In this document: one piece after another, positions 26,747 through 35,383 of the stretch
Layout of the letters: every line of letters begins with the position of its first letter
Position numbering within the stretch: the first letter of the stretch is position 1
Assembly (NCBI GenBank): GCA_937982505.1
Contig: CALJLV010000084.1
Coordinates: forward strand, 16,966 to 80,965
Source: an uncultured Desulfobacteraceae bacterium
GTDB taxonomy: Bacteria > Desulfobacterota > Desulfobacteria > Desulfobacterales > UBA2174
Length of the DNA stretch: 64,000 nucleotides
Direction: 5' to 3'
The notes under the pieces: model-generated
The model's database searches: none
What the model was told of the DNA's origin: nothing
What the model saw: the letters and a program-made list of their open reading frames with translations, nothing else
Made by a program: the position numbers and the translations under genes

Positions 26747-27723
26747 AAGCCGCCGTCATCGGGGTCGGATACCTGGGCCGCTTTCATGCGGCCAAGTACG
26801 CCGCCCTGCCGGATGTGGTTCTGGTGGGGGTGGCCGACACCCGGGCGGCACAGGCCGAGGCGGTGGCCCGGGATCTGGGGTGCCGGGCCTTCGGGGATCA
26901 CCGTGAGCTCATCGGGCGGGTGGATGCCGTGAGCATTGTCGTGCCCACCCCGGCCCATTTCACCGTCAGCCGGGATTTTCTGGAAAACGGCGTCGACGTG
27001 CTCATCGAAAAGCCCATCACCACGCGGCTGGATGAGGCCGACGCCCTGATCCGCCTGGCCGAGGCCCGCGGCCGGCTGATCCAGGTGGGGCACCTGGAAC
27101 GCTTCAATCCGGCGCTGCAGGCCGCGCGCCCGCACATCGGCCGGGTGCGCTTCATCGACAGCCATCGCTTGAGTCCCTACCAGCCGCGGGGCACCGACGT
27201 ATCGGTGGTGCTGGACCTGATGATCCACGACATCGATCTCATCCTCAGTGTGGCCGCTGGCCCGCTGGAGGAAATCCGGGCCGCCGGGATGGCGCTGGTG
27301 TCGGCCCATACGGACATCGCCAGCGCCCGCCTGACTTTTGCCAGCGGATGCGTGGCCAACCTCACCGCCAGCCGCCTGGCCGCCCGCAGCGACCGCAAGA
27401 TGCGCCTGTTTCAGTCCGACGGCTGCCTGACCGTCGATTTCGGGCGCCACCAGACCACCCTCCTTCGGCCCGCTCCCCGAGATCCGGCGCCGGCCGACAC
27501 CGAGGGGATGGCCGGCCTGCGGATCGAAAAGCTCGATCCGGGACCCGGGGATGCCCTGGCTGCCGAGATCCGCGCCTTCGTCACGGCCGTGCGCCGGCGC
27601 GCCGAACCGGTGGTGAGCGGCCGCCAGGGCCGCGCGGCCCTGGCGGTGGCCCTGGAGATCATGGACGCGATCCAGCGCGGCACCGAAACCTTCAACACCC
27701 ATTCCTTTCCGGAGCCTTCATGA
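26734..27723 (+). CDS. Gfo/Idh/MocA family NAD-dependent oxidoreductase in the lipid A operon
   Basis: A 329-residue dehydrogenase. The N-terminal Rossmann fold has GVGYLGRFHAAKYAAL (about residues 9-24), and the family motif EKPITTRLDEAD follows near residue 93. The C-terminal alpha/beta part shows GHLERFNPALQA and DLMIHDIDLILS. It is tightly coupled, overlapping lpxI by 13 bases and lpxB by four, so it belongs to lipid A synthesis. In bacteria that make 3-amino-3-deoxy lipid A, a protein of this family (GnnA) oxidises UDP-GlcNAc before an aminotransferase (GnnB) acts; no aminotransferase is seen here. The substrate is therefore unproven. Confidence 0.85.
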   Translation: MPPLKAAVIGVGYLGRFHAAKYAALPDVVLVGVADTRAAQAEAVARDLGCRAFGDHRELIGRVDAVSIVVPTPAHFTVSRDFLENGVDVLIEKPITTRLDEADALIRLAEARGRLIQVGHLERFNPALQAARPHIGRVRFIDSHRLSPYQPRGTDVSVVLDLMIHDIDLILSVAAGPLEEIRAAGMALVSAHTDIASARLTFASGCVANLTASRLAARSDRKMRLFQSDGCLTVDFGRHQTTLLRPAPRDPAPADTEGMAGLRIEKLDPGPGDALAAEIRAFVTAVRRRAEPVVSGRQGRAALAVALEIMDAIQRGTETFNTHSFPEPS

Positions 27724-28871
27724 CCTCCCGGACCATGATGATCGTGGCCGGCGAGGCCTCGGCCGATCTTCACGGCGCCCGGCTGGTGCATGCCCTGCGC
27801 CGCCGCTGGCCCGAACTGGACTGCTTCGGCATCGGCGGGCCGGCCCTGCGCCGGGCCGGCACCCGGATCCTGGTGGAAGCGGCCGACCTGGCCGTGGTGG
27901 GCATCACCGAGGTGGCCGCCAAGGCCCCCGCCCTGCTGCGGGCCCTGGTGCTGGCCCGCGGCGAACTGGCCCGGCGGCGGCCCGGTCTGCTGGTGCTCAT
28001 CGACTTTCCCGATTTCAACCTGCTGCTGGCGCGCAGCGCCAGGCGGCTGGGAATCCCCGTTCTCTACTACGTCAGCCCCCAGGTCTGGGCCTGGCGCCCC
28101 GGGCGGATCCGCACCATCGCCCGACGGGTGGACCACATGGCGGTGATCCTGCCCTTCGAGGCCGCCCTCTACCGCCGTCATGGGGTGCCGGTCACCTTTG
28201 TGGGCCATCCCTTGATGGACGGCGCTGCGCCGCCGGCCGCCGGCCCCCGGAGCGGTCCGGTCCAGGTGGGGTTGCTGCCCGGCAGTCGGGATCGGGAAGT
28301 CGAACGCCATCTGCCCGTCATGATCGCGGCGGTGGAACGGCTGCGCCCTCGCTATCCCGAGGCCGTCTGGCGCGTCTCGGTGGCGCCCACGGTGGCCTCT
28401 TCACGGGTGGACGCCATCCTGGCGGGCCACGGGACCCCCGGGGGCTATGAGACCGTGGCGGGCCGGACCAGCGACCTGCTGGCCGCCAGTACCCTGGTGG
28501 TGGCCGCCTCGGGGACCGTCACCCTCGAGGCTGCCATCGCCGGCACCCCCACCATTCTCCTTTACAAGGTTTCGCCGCTGAGCTACCGGCTCGGCCGCCG
28601 GCTGGTCCGGGTTGCCCACATCGGCCTGCCCAACCTCATCGCCGGCGCACCGGTGATCCCCGAACTGATTCAGGACCAGGCCACCCCCGAGGCTGTCGCC
28701 CGCCACATGGCCGCCCTGCTGGACGACCCGCAGTCCCGCGAACGGATGCGCACGGCTCTGGCCCAGGTGCGCCGGCGGCTGGGGCCGCCCGGGGCCAGCG
28801 AACGGCTGGCGGCCATCGCCCAGCGCATGATGAGCGCTTCCCCGGGGCCGCCGAAGGCACCGGCGCCATGA
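27720..28871 (+). CDS. lpxB: Lipid-A-disaccharide synthase LpxB
   Basis: A 383-residue GT19 glycosyltransferase that joins lipid X to UDP-2,3-diacylglucosamine. The start MMIVAGEASADLHGARLV is the LpxB hallmark, followed by LIDFPDFNLLLAR and PQVWAWRPGRI (the latter binding the donor). VTLEAAIAGTPTILLYKVSPLSYRLGRRL is the conserved C-terminal nucleotide-binding stretch. ATGA overlaps join it to the oxidoreductase before it and to msbA after it. A much longer upstream in-frame reading is an artefact of high GC content. Confidence 0.96.
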   Translation: MTSRTMMIVAGEASADLHGARLVHALRRRWPELDCFGIGGPALRRAGTRILVEAADLAVVGITEVAAKAPALLRALVLARGELARRRPGLLVLIDFPDFNLLLARSARRLGIPVLYYVSPQVWAWRPGRIRTIARRVDHMAVILPFEAALYRRHGVPVTFVGHPLMDGAAPPAAGPRSGPVQVGLLPGSRDREVERHLPVMIAAVERLRPRYPEAVWRVSVAPTVASSRVDAILAGHGTPGGYETVAGRTSDLLAASTLVVAASGTVTLEAAIAGTPTILLYKVSPLSYRLGRRLVRVAHIGLPNLIAGAPVIPELIQDQATPEAVARHMAALLDDPQSRERMRTALAQVRRRLGPPGASERLAAIAQRMMSASPGPPKAPAP

Positions 28872-30628
28872 GATTCCCCCCTCTCCCATCCTGGTCCCCC
28901 CGCCACCGCCAGCTGCTCGATCTGGTGCGGGCGCACTGGGGACGGCTGGCCTGGTCCATGGTCTGCATGCTGGTCATCGCCGCCGCCACGGCCAGCACGG
29001 CCTACCTGGTCAAACCGGTGCTGGACGACATCTTTTTCAGCCGCAACCAGCGCATGCTGGTGCTCATCCCGGTGGCGGTGATCGTCATCTACCTGCTGCG
29101 CGGCGCCGGCATGTACGCCCAGGAATACCTGATGAGCTACGTGGGCGAACGCATCATCCTCAGGCTGCGCACCCTGCTCTACGATCGCATCCAGGACCTG
29201 CCCATCTCTTTTTTCCAGCGCGAAAAGACCGGGGTCCTGATGAGCCGCATCACCAACGACGTGAACGTGATCAAGGCCATGGTCTCCTTTGCCGTCACCA
29301 GCAGCCTGAAAGATTCGTTCACCATCCTGGGCCTGGTGGGCGTCATCTTCTACCGGGACTGGAAGATGGCCATCTTCGCCCTGGTGATCCTGCCCCTGGC
29401 CTTTTTCCCGGTGGTGGCCTTCGGCCGCCGCGTCCGCCGGGCCTCCACCGGCTGCCAGGAAGCCATGGCCGACTTGAACGTCTTTTTGCACGAAACCCTC
29501 GCCGGCAACAAAATCGTCAAGGCCTTCGGCCGCGAGGCCCACGAAAAGGCCCGTTTTCGGGAAAAGACCGAAGCCCTCTTCAAGGTGGAGATGCGCGCCG
29601 TGGTGGCCCGCAGCCTCTCGTCGCCGGTGATGGAGTTTCTCGGCGGTCTGGGCATCGCTTTTATCATCTGGTACGGGGGCAGCAAGGTCATCGCCGGCAC
29701 CTCCACCGCCGGCACCTTCTTTTCCTTCATGGCGGCGGTCCTGATGCTCTACGACCCGGTCAAGAAAATCAGCCGGCTCAACAACGTCCTGCAGCAGGGA
29801 CTGGCGGCCGCCGACCGGGTTTTCGACATCCTCGAAACCGGATCGGAGATCGCCGATCCTCCGGATCCCCTTCATCTGCCCCGCCGCCCCCATCAGGTGG
29901 CCTTCGAGGATGTCTGGTTCCGCTATGACGACCACGACTGGGTGCTCAAAGGGATCGATCTGGCGGTGGCCGAAGGCCAGGTCCTGGCCCTGGCGGGGAT
30001 GAGCGGGGGCGGCAAGACCACCCTGGTCAACCTGATTCCACGCTTTTTCGACGTCCGGCGCGGGGCCGTGACCATCGACGGGATCGACATCCGCCGTCTC
30101 TCGGTGGCCGCCCTGCGCAGCCGGATCGCCGTGGTGACCCAGGAGCCGATTCTCTTCAACGACTCGGTGCGCTACAATATCGCCTACGGCCGCCCCGGGG
30201 CCAGCGAGTCGCAAATCATCGCCGCCGCCGAGGCGGCCAACGCCTGGAGCTTCATCCAGGCCCTGCCCCGGGGGCTGGACACCTGCATCGGCGAGCTGGG
30301 CGGACGGCTCTCCGGGGGCGAAAAGCAGCGCCTGTGCATCGCCCGGGCCCTGATCAAGGATGCCCCCATTCTGATCCTCGACGAGGCCACCTCGGCCCTG
30401 GACACCGAGGCCGAGATGCTGGTGCAGCAGGCCCTGGTGAACCTGATGCGCGGCCGGACCACCTTCGTGATCGCCCACCGGCTGTCCACCGTGGAACGCG
30501 CCGATCGCATCGCCGTGGTGGTGGACGGCCGCATTGTCGAGCAGGGCGATCACCAGGCCCTCTTGGCCTGCCGGGGCGAATACTGCAAGCTCTACCAGAT
30601 GCAGTTCGGCCAGGAGCAGGACCCATGA
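28868..30628 (+). CDS. msbA: Lipid A flippase ABC transporter MsbA
   Basis: A 586-residue half-transporter. Six membrane segments occupy about residues 25-320; the ATPase domain follows, with Walker A GMSGGGKTT (about residue 377), the signature RLSGGEKQRLCIARAL and Walker B ILILDEATSALD. MsbA dimers flip core-lipid A across the inner membrane. The start ATG overlaps the lpxB stop by four bases. The position between lpxB and lptF/lptG is consistent with a role in LPS export rather than drug efflux, which is the main alternative for this family. Confidence 0.94.
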   Translation: MRFPPLPSWSPRHRQLLDLVRAHWGRLAWSMVCMLVIAAATASTAYLVKPVLDDIFFSRNQRMLVLIPVAVIVIYLLRGAGMYAQEYLMSYVGERIILRLRTLLYDRIQDLPISFFQREKTGVLMSRITNDVNVIKAMVSFAVTSSLKDSFTILGLVGVIFYRDWKMAIFALVILPLAFFPVVAFGRRVRRASTGCQEAMADLNVFLHETLAGNKIVKAFGREAHEKARFREKTEALFKVEMRAVVARSLSSPVMEFLGGLGIAFIIWYGGSKVIAGTSTAGTFFSFMAAVLMLYDPVKKISRLNNVLQQGLAAADRVFDILETGSEIADPPDPLHLPRRPHQVAFEDVWFRYDDHDWVLKGIDLAVAEGQVLALAGMSGGGKTTLVNLIPRFFDVRRGAVTIDGIDIRRLSVAALRSRIAVVTQEPILFNDSVRYNIAYGRPGASESQIIAAAEAANAWSFIQALPRGLDTCIGELGGRLSGGEKQRLCIARALIKDAPILILDEATSALDTEAEMLVQQALVNLMRGRTTFVIAHRLSTVERADRIAVVVDGRIVEQGDHQALLACRGEYCKLYQMQFGQEQDP

Positions 30629-30660
30629 CGCGAATTTTGGCCACGCTTCCCGGATAAACC

Positions 30661-31800
30661 ATGCCAACCCTCATCGACCGCTATATTATGCGCGAGCTGG
30701 CGGCCCCCTTCGCGCTGACTGTGGTCTTTTTCACCTTTGTCTTTCTGATGGCGCGGATCCTGGAAATCACCAACCTGGTGGTCAACTACCAGATCGATGT
30801 GGCCGCCGTGGTCCTCATGCTCGCCTATGCCATGCCGCGCTTTCTCGAATTCGTGGTTCCCATGTCGGTGATGATGGCGGTCCTGCTGACCCTTCTGCGG
30901 CTTTCGGGGGACAACGAAATCGTGGCCCTCAAGGCCGGCGGCATCGGCATCTGCCGGCTCCTGCCGCCGGTGATGGCCTTTGCCCTGGCCGGCGCTCTGC
31001 TCACGGCGCTGATGACCCTCCACGGGGCCCCCTGGGGACGGACCGGAATCAAATCCCTGCTGGAACAGGCGGCCAACGCCGATCTGAGCCTGGCCATCAA
31101 GGAGCGCACCTTCAACGACGGGTTCGACGGGGTGATGCTCTACGTGAGCCGCATCGATCCGCAAACCCACGAACTGGAGGATGTCTTCATTCAAGACCAG
31201 CGCAACGCCCCCCTGGTGATCGTCGTGGCCGCCCCCCGGGGGCAGCTGGCCGTCGACCCGCAGAACCGTCGCTATCGCCTGCGTCTCTTTGAGGGATCGC
31301 TCCAGCGGGTCGACCTCAGCCGCCGCACCGCCGACACGGTGCGTTTCGACACCTACGACATCGCCCTGGCCCCCAAGACCGGACCCGAGAGCGCCGGCGG
31401 CGGGGCAAAAACCGAAAAAGAGATGTCCCTGGGCGAGTTGCGCCGCCTGGTGGCCTCCCTGAAGGTCTCGGATCCGCGCTATCTGTCCATCCATCTCGAG
31501 TGGCAGCGGAAATTCTCCATTCCGGCCGCCTGCCTGGTGCTGGCCTTCATGGCGTTGCCCATGGGGATCCAGTCGCGCAACGCCCGGCGCTCTTTCGGGC
31601 TGGGGCTGGGATTGATCACCTTTCTGGGCTACTACCTGCTCCTCTCGGCGGGCAAGGTCCTGGGCGAATCCGGGCGCGTGCCGCCGGTGGTGGGGATGTG
31701 GATGCCCAATATGCTCTGCGCCGCGCTGGGCGGATGGCTGCTGTGGCGCGGAGCCGGCGAGCGCCCCTGGCGCTGGCCCTGGGGCAGAGGCCGGTCCTGA
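30661..31800 (+). CDS. lptF: LPS export permease LptF
   Basis: A 379-residue YjgP/YjgQ family protein with three N-terminal membrane helices (about 10-35, 45-75, 90-115), a periplasmic beta-jellyroll (about 125-270), and three C-terminal helices (about 280-360). The N-terminus IDRYIMRELAAPFALTVVFF is typical. With LptG and the ATPase LptB2 it lifts LPS from the inner membrane into the Lpt bridge. LptB, LptC and LptA genes are not in the window. Pairing with the next gene supports LptF rather than an isolated paralogue. Confidence 0.92.
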   Translation: MPTLIDRYIMRELAAPFALTVVFFTFVFLMARILEITNLVVNYQIDVAAVVLMLAYAMPRFLEFVVPMSVMMAVLLTLLRLSGDNEIVALKAGGIGICRLLPPVMAFALAGALLTALMTLHGAPWGRTGIKSLLEQAANADLSLAIKERTFNDGFDGVMLYVSRIDPQTHELEDVFIQDQRNAPLVIVVAAPRGQLAVDPQNRRYRLRLFEGSLQRVDLSRRTADTVRFDTYDIALAPKTGPESAGGGAKTEKEMSLGELRRLVASLKVSDPRYLSIHLEWQRKFSIPAACLVLAFMALPMGIQSRNARRSFGLGLGLITFLGYYLLLSAGKVLGESGRVPPVVGMWMPNMLCAALGGWLLWRGAGERPWRWPWGRGRS

Positions 31801-31840
31801 CGGCGATGTTCACTTTTTCGGGATTTTCACCGGGGTACGA

Positions 31841-32917
31841 ATGCCGATCGTTTACCGCCATGTGACGCGTGAAACCCTCCGGGTGGCGGCCATCGTCCTG
31901 GTTGCCGTGGTGGCGGTCTATCTGGCGGTGGATTTCTTCGAGAAGGTGGACGATTTCATCGAAAAGCAGGTGCCGCTGACCCGGGCCCTGGTCTACTTCA
32001 CCTACAAGCTGCCCTTTGTCGCGGCCCAGGTTCTGCCCCTTTGCCTCCTTCTGGCCGTGGCCATCGCCTTCGGGCTGATGAACAAGCACAACGAGGTGCT
32101 GGCCCTCAAAGCCGGCGGGGTCAGCGCCGCCCGGCTGATGGTTCCGGCCCTGGCCCTCGGCGCCTTCTTCAGCCTCCTGCACTTGCTGCTGGCCGAGGCC
32201 GTCGTGCCGGCCACGGTGGACCGGGCCAACCGCATCTGGCGCACAGAGGTGCGCCGGGCCTCGGTAACGGTGTCCCAGGAGCGCAACATCTGGATCAAGG
32301 GGAACCGCTCGATCACCTACATCCGCCACTACCACGCCCCCAGCGGCACGATTCACGGGGTCGCCGTCAACCGCTTCGACGACCGTTTTCGGCTGGTGGA
32401 AAGGCTGGATGCCGAAACCGGGCGCTTTGTCATGGGCCGCTGGCAGTTGACGGATGTCATGGTCCAGCACCTGGAAAGCCCGTCGGCGCCCATGCGGGTG
32501 GAATTTCGCCGCGACCTGGAACTCGATCTCGCCCTGGCCCCCGACGATCTCAAAAGGGCCGCCCCGGACAGCAGCGAGATGAGTTACCGGGACCTGCGCC
32601 GCCATGCGGCCAAGGTGGAGGCCGAAGGCTACGACGCCACCCCCTACCGGGTGGATCTGCACGCCAAGCTGGCCTTTCCGGTCATCTGCACCATCCTGGC
32701 CATGGTCGGCGGCGGGCTCGGGCTGCACCGGCGGGCTCATGACAGCCTGATCCTGGCCGTGGCCGCGGGACTGGGCATCGCTTTTCTCTACTGGGTGTTT
32801 CACAGCTTCTGCATTTCCCTGGGCTACGGCCAGATGCTGCCGCCCCTGCTGGCCGCCTGGGCCGGCAACCTGGTCTTCGGCTGCGTCGGAGCCCTGGCGA
32901 TGCTGGGGACGGACTGA
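31841..32917 (+). CDS. lptG: LPS export permease LptG
   Basis: A 358-residue YjgQ family protein of the same six-helix architecture as LptF. The N-terminal IVYRHVTRETLRVAAIVLVAV and the central SNVWIKGN-like motif (here ERNIWIKGNRSITYIRHY) are LptG traits; the late helices contain YRVDLHAKLAFPVICTILAMVG. It partners LptF in the LPS extractor. The stop codon is three bases before kdtA. Confidence 0.92.
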   Translation: MPIVYRHVTRETLRVAAIVLVAVVAVYLAVDFFEKVDDFIEKQVPLTRALVYFTYKLPFVAAQVLPLCLLLAVAIAFGLMNKHNEVLALKAGGVSAARLMVPALALGAFFSLLHLLLAEAVVPATVDRANRIWRTEVRRASVTVSQERNIWIKGNRSITYIRHYHAPSGTIHGVAVNRFDDRFRLVERLDAETGRFVMGRWQLTDVMVQHLESPSAPMRVEFRRDLELDLALAPDDLKRAAPDSSEMSYRDLRRHAAKVEAEGYDATPYRVDLHAKLAFPVICTILAMVGGGLGLHRRAHDSLILAVAAGLGIAFLYWVFHSFCISLGYGQMLPPLLAAWAGNLVFGCVGALAMLGTD

Positions 32918-32920
32918 ACC

Positions 32921-34216
32921 ATGAATCCGTCTTTGATCCTCTACAACCTGCTCCTCCATCCGGCCCTGGCCCTGGGGGTCCCCCTGGCCCTGGCGAGCGC
33001 CAAACGGCGCCGGACCCTGGGGCCTCGGCTGGGGCTCGAACCACCGCCGCGGATCCGAAGACCGGGCCGCCCCCTGTGGATCCATGCCCTCTCGGTGGGC
33101 GAGGTGCTCTCGGCCGTTTCCCTGGTGGCGGCGCTGCGCTGCCGCCATCCCCGCCGGCCCATGGTTTTTTCCACCACCACCGTGACCGGCCAGCAGATCG
33201 CCCGGCGGCGGATCGCCGGTCTGGTGGACGGCATTTTTTACTTTCCCTGCGATCTGCCCATGGTCATCGGGGCCCGGCTACGCCAGATCCGGCCGGCCGG
33301 GATCGTTCTGGTGGAGACCGACCTGTGGCCCAATTTCCTGCGCGCCGCCGCCGCCATCCCGACGGCCCTGGTCAACGCCCGCCTGAGTGCGCGCTCCTTT
33401 GCCGGCTATCGGCGCGCCCGGGCCCTGGTATCCCCGATGCTGCAAGGTCTGGCCGCCGTCGCGGTCCAGTCCCCGGCCGACGCCGACCGTTTCAGGGCGC
33501 TGGGGGTGGATCCCGCAAAGCTCCGGGTGGCCGGAAACCTCAAGTACGACCAGCCGATTCCCTCCGATCCCGCCGCCCAGGGACGGACCATGCGCCGGTT
33601 GCTCCAGACAACCCCGGAAGCGCCGGTTCTGGTGGCCGGCAGCACCCATCCCGGAGAGGAAGAGATACTGGCCGCGGCCTGCCCGCGATGGCGCCAACGC
33701 TTTGTGGACATGGTGTGCGTGGTGGCACCTCGCGATCCGAGACGCGCCGGCGAGGTCATGCGCCGCTTTGCCCGTCGAGGATTGACCGCCTGCCGCTGGA
33801 GCGATCTGGCCGTGGGCCGCCACCGGGGCCAGGCGGTGGTGGTTGTGGATCGGATGGGCGTTCTGGCTCGACTTTACGCCGCCGCCGATCTGGCCTTCGT
33901 CGGCGGCAGCCTGGTTCCCCGGGGAGGCCACAACCCCCTGGAACCGGCCGCTTATGCCAGACCGGTGATCTACGGTCCGGACATGAGCGATTTCCGTCCG
34001 GTGGCCGAGGAACTGGAAGCCGCCGGCGGGGCCATCCGCGTCGCCGACGGCGAGGGACTGGCCGTCGCGGGGGAACGCCTTCTGGCCGACCGTAGCCTGG
34101 CGGTCCGAATCGGCGCGCAGGCACGCCGGGTGATGGCGGCCCACCAGGGAGCCGTGGCGCGCACCCTCGACCTGCTTGACGGCCTCGTTTCGCCCCGGGA
34201 GCGCAAAACCCCATGA
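32921..34216 (+). CDS. kdtA: 3-deoxy-D-manno-octulosonic acid transferase (WaaA/KdtA)
   Basis: A 431-residue GT30 transferase that adds Kdo residues to the lipid A precursor. LWIHALSVGEVLSAVSLV (about 47-64), the catalytic ETDLWPNFL (about residue 128), VAGSTHPGEEE and the C-terminal GGSLVPRGGHNPLEPAAY are all clear family motifs. A first hydrophobic segment (about 2-25) anchors it to the inner membrane. Whether it transfers one or two Kdo cannot be told. It overlaps lpxK by four bases. Confidence 0.96.
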   Translation: MNPSLILYNLLLHPALALGVPLALASAKRRRTLGPRLGLEPPPRIRRPGRPLWIHALSVGEVLSAVSLVAALRCRHPRRPMVFSTTTVTGQQIARRRIAGLVDGIFYFPCDLPMVIGARLRQIRPAGIVLVETDLWPNFLRAAAAIPTALVNARLSARSFAGYRRARALVSPMLQGLAAVAVQSPADADRFRALGVDPAKLRVAGNLKYDQPIPSDPAAQGRTMRRLLQTTPEAPVLVAGSTHPGEEEILAAACPRWRQRFVDMVCVVAPRDPRRAGEVMRRFARRGLTACRWSDLAVGRHRGQAVVVVDRMGVLARLYAAADLAFVGGSLVPRGGHNPLEPAAYARPVIYGPDMSDFRPVAEELEAAGGAIRVADGEGLAVAGERLLADRSLAVRIGAQARRVMAAHQGAVARTLDLLDGLVSPRERKTP

Positions 34217-35325
34217 ACGGCGGGCACGGCTACCTCGAGACCCTCTGGAACGCCCCCCGGCGGCGGTCCCTGCTGTCCCCGGCGACCCTGCTTTCACTGC
34301 TGGCGGCCGTTTACGGCGGGGCCATGGTCCTGCGGGCCGAACTCTACCGCCGCCATCTTTTCCAGCGGCGGCAGCTGCCCTGCGGGGTGGTGTCGGTGGG
34401 CAACCTCACCGTGGGCGGAACGGGCAAGACCCCTTTGGCCATGGAAGTGGCCGCCCGGCTGCGGGACCGGGGCTGGCCGGTCTGCCTGCTGAGCCGCGGC
34501 TACCGGGGGACGGCGGAGCGATCCGGGGCCGTGGTCAGCGACGGCCGGCGAATCCTGGTGCCCGCCCGCGTGGCCGGCGACGAGCCCTGGCTCATGGCGC
34601 GGCGCCTTCCCGGGGTGCCGGTGATCGTGGGCCGCGACCGCTGGGCCTCGGGCATGACGGCGGCCAAGCGCTTCGGCGCCCGGGTGGTGGTCCTGGACGA
34701 CGGATTTCAGCACCTGCGCCTGTCCCGGGACCTGGATCTGCTCCTCTGCGACGCCCAAAAACCCCTGGGAAACGGCCATCTCCTGCCCCGGGGGCCCCTG
34801 CGCGAGCCCGCCACGGCCGCCCGGCGCGCCCATGCCCTGGTGCGGGTATACCGCGCCGCCGCCGCGGGCGCCCCGAGCCAGGTCCGCCGGCGCCCTGGCC
34901 AGCTCGTCCTGGAGGCGATCCTGCGTCCCTTTCTGGCCCTGGTGGCGGCCCCCGCCGGCGCCGCGGAGCCGTCCTCCCCGGGCCTGGACTGGCTCGAGGG
35001 GCGCAGGGCCCTGCCCTTTTCCGGAATCGCCGGCAACGCGGGCTTTTTCGACACGGTGGCCGGCGCGGGCGCCGACCTGGTGGGCCGCATGGGGTTCGCC
35101 GATCATCACCGCTACCACCGGGCGGATCTGGAGCGAATCGGCGCCGCGGCCCGCCGGGCCGGCGCCGACTGCCTCGTCACCACGGCCAAGGACCACGCCC
35201 GGCTGCCGCCAGCGGCCTGGCCCCTGCCCCTGGCGGTGCTCGACCTGGCCGTGGTCTGGCGCGACGCCGGCGCCGGCATCGACCGGCTCCTGGAAGATCG
35301 TCTGGCCGGGAGCGGGAGTGCTTGA
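34213..35325 (+). CDS. lpxK: Tetraacyldisaccharide 4'-kinase LpxK
   Basis: A 370-residue kinase that phosphorylates the 4' position of the lipid A disaccharide. The membrane-proximal N-terminal helix is followed by the P-loop GNLTVGGTGKTPL (about residues 62-74) and by LDDGFQHLRLSRDLDLLLCDAQKPLGNG, a characteristic LpxK stretch. GIAGNAGFFDTV and the DHHRY motif are also present. Its stop codon lies inside the -35 element of a promoter for the next genes. Confidence 0.95.
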   Translation: MNGGHGYLETLWNAPRRRSLLSPATLLSLLAAVYGGAMVLRAELYRRHLFQRRQLPCGVVSVGNLTVGGTGKTPLAMEVAARLRDRGWPVCLLSRGYRGTAERSGAVVSDGRRILVPARVAGDEPWLMARRLPGVPVIVGRDRWASGMTAAKRFGARVVVLDDGFQHLRLSRDLDLLLCDAQKPLGNGHLLPRGPLREPATAARRAHALVRVYRAAAAGAPSQVRRRPGQLVLEAILRPFLALVAAPAGAAEPSSPGLDWLEGRRALPFSGIAGNAGFFDTVAGAGADLVGRMGFADHHRYHRADLERIGAAARRAGADCLVTTAKDHARLPPAAWPLPLAVLDLAVVWRDAGAGIDRLLEDRLAGSGSA

Positions 35326-35350
35326 CAGCCTGAATGGGGGTCCCTATAAA
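35322..35350 (+). promoter_or_regulatory. Strong sigma-70 promoter at the lpxK stop
   Basis: TTGACA (35322-35327) and TATAAA (35345-35350) are separated by exactly 17 bases. The -35 contains the lpxK stop codon. The start codon of the first heptosyltransferase is 34 bases beyond the -10. It would let the core-sugar genes be transcribed apart from the lipid A genes. Confidence 0.75.
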
Positions 35351-35383
35351 TCCAAACCCTTGTTGTCGATCACCGAAAGCAAC

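Noticed and set aside
28670..30667. A 665-residue minus-strand frame across msbA
   Set aside because: It is the mirror of the ABC transporter coding and lacks any domain.
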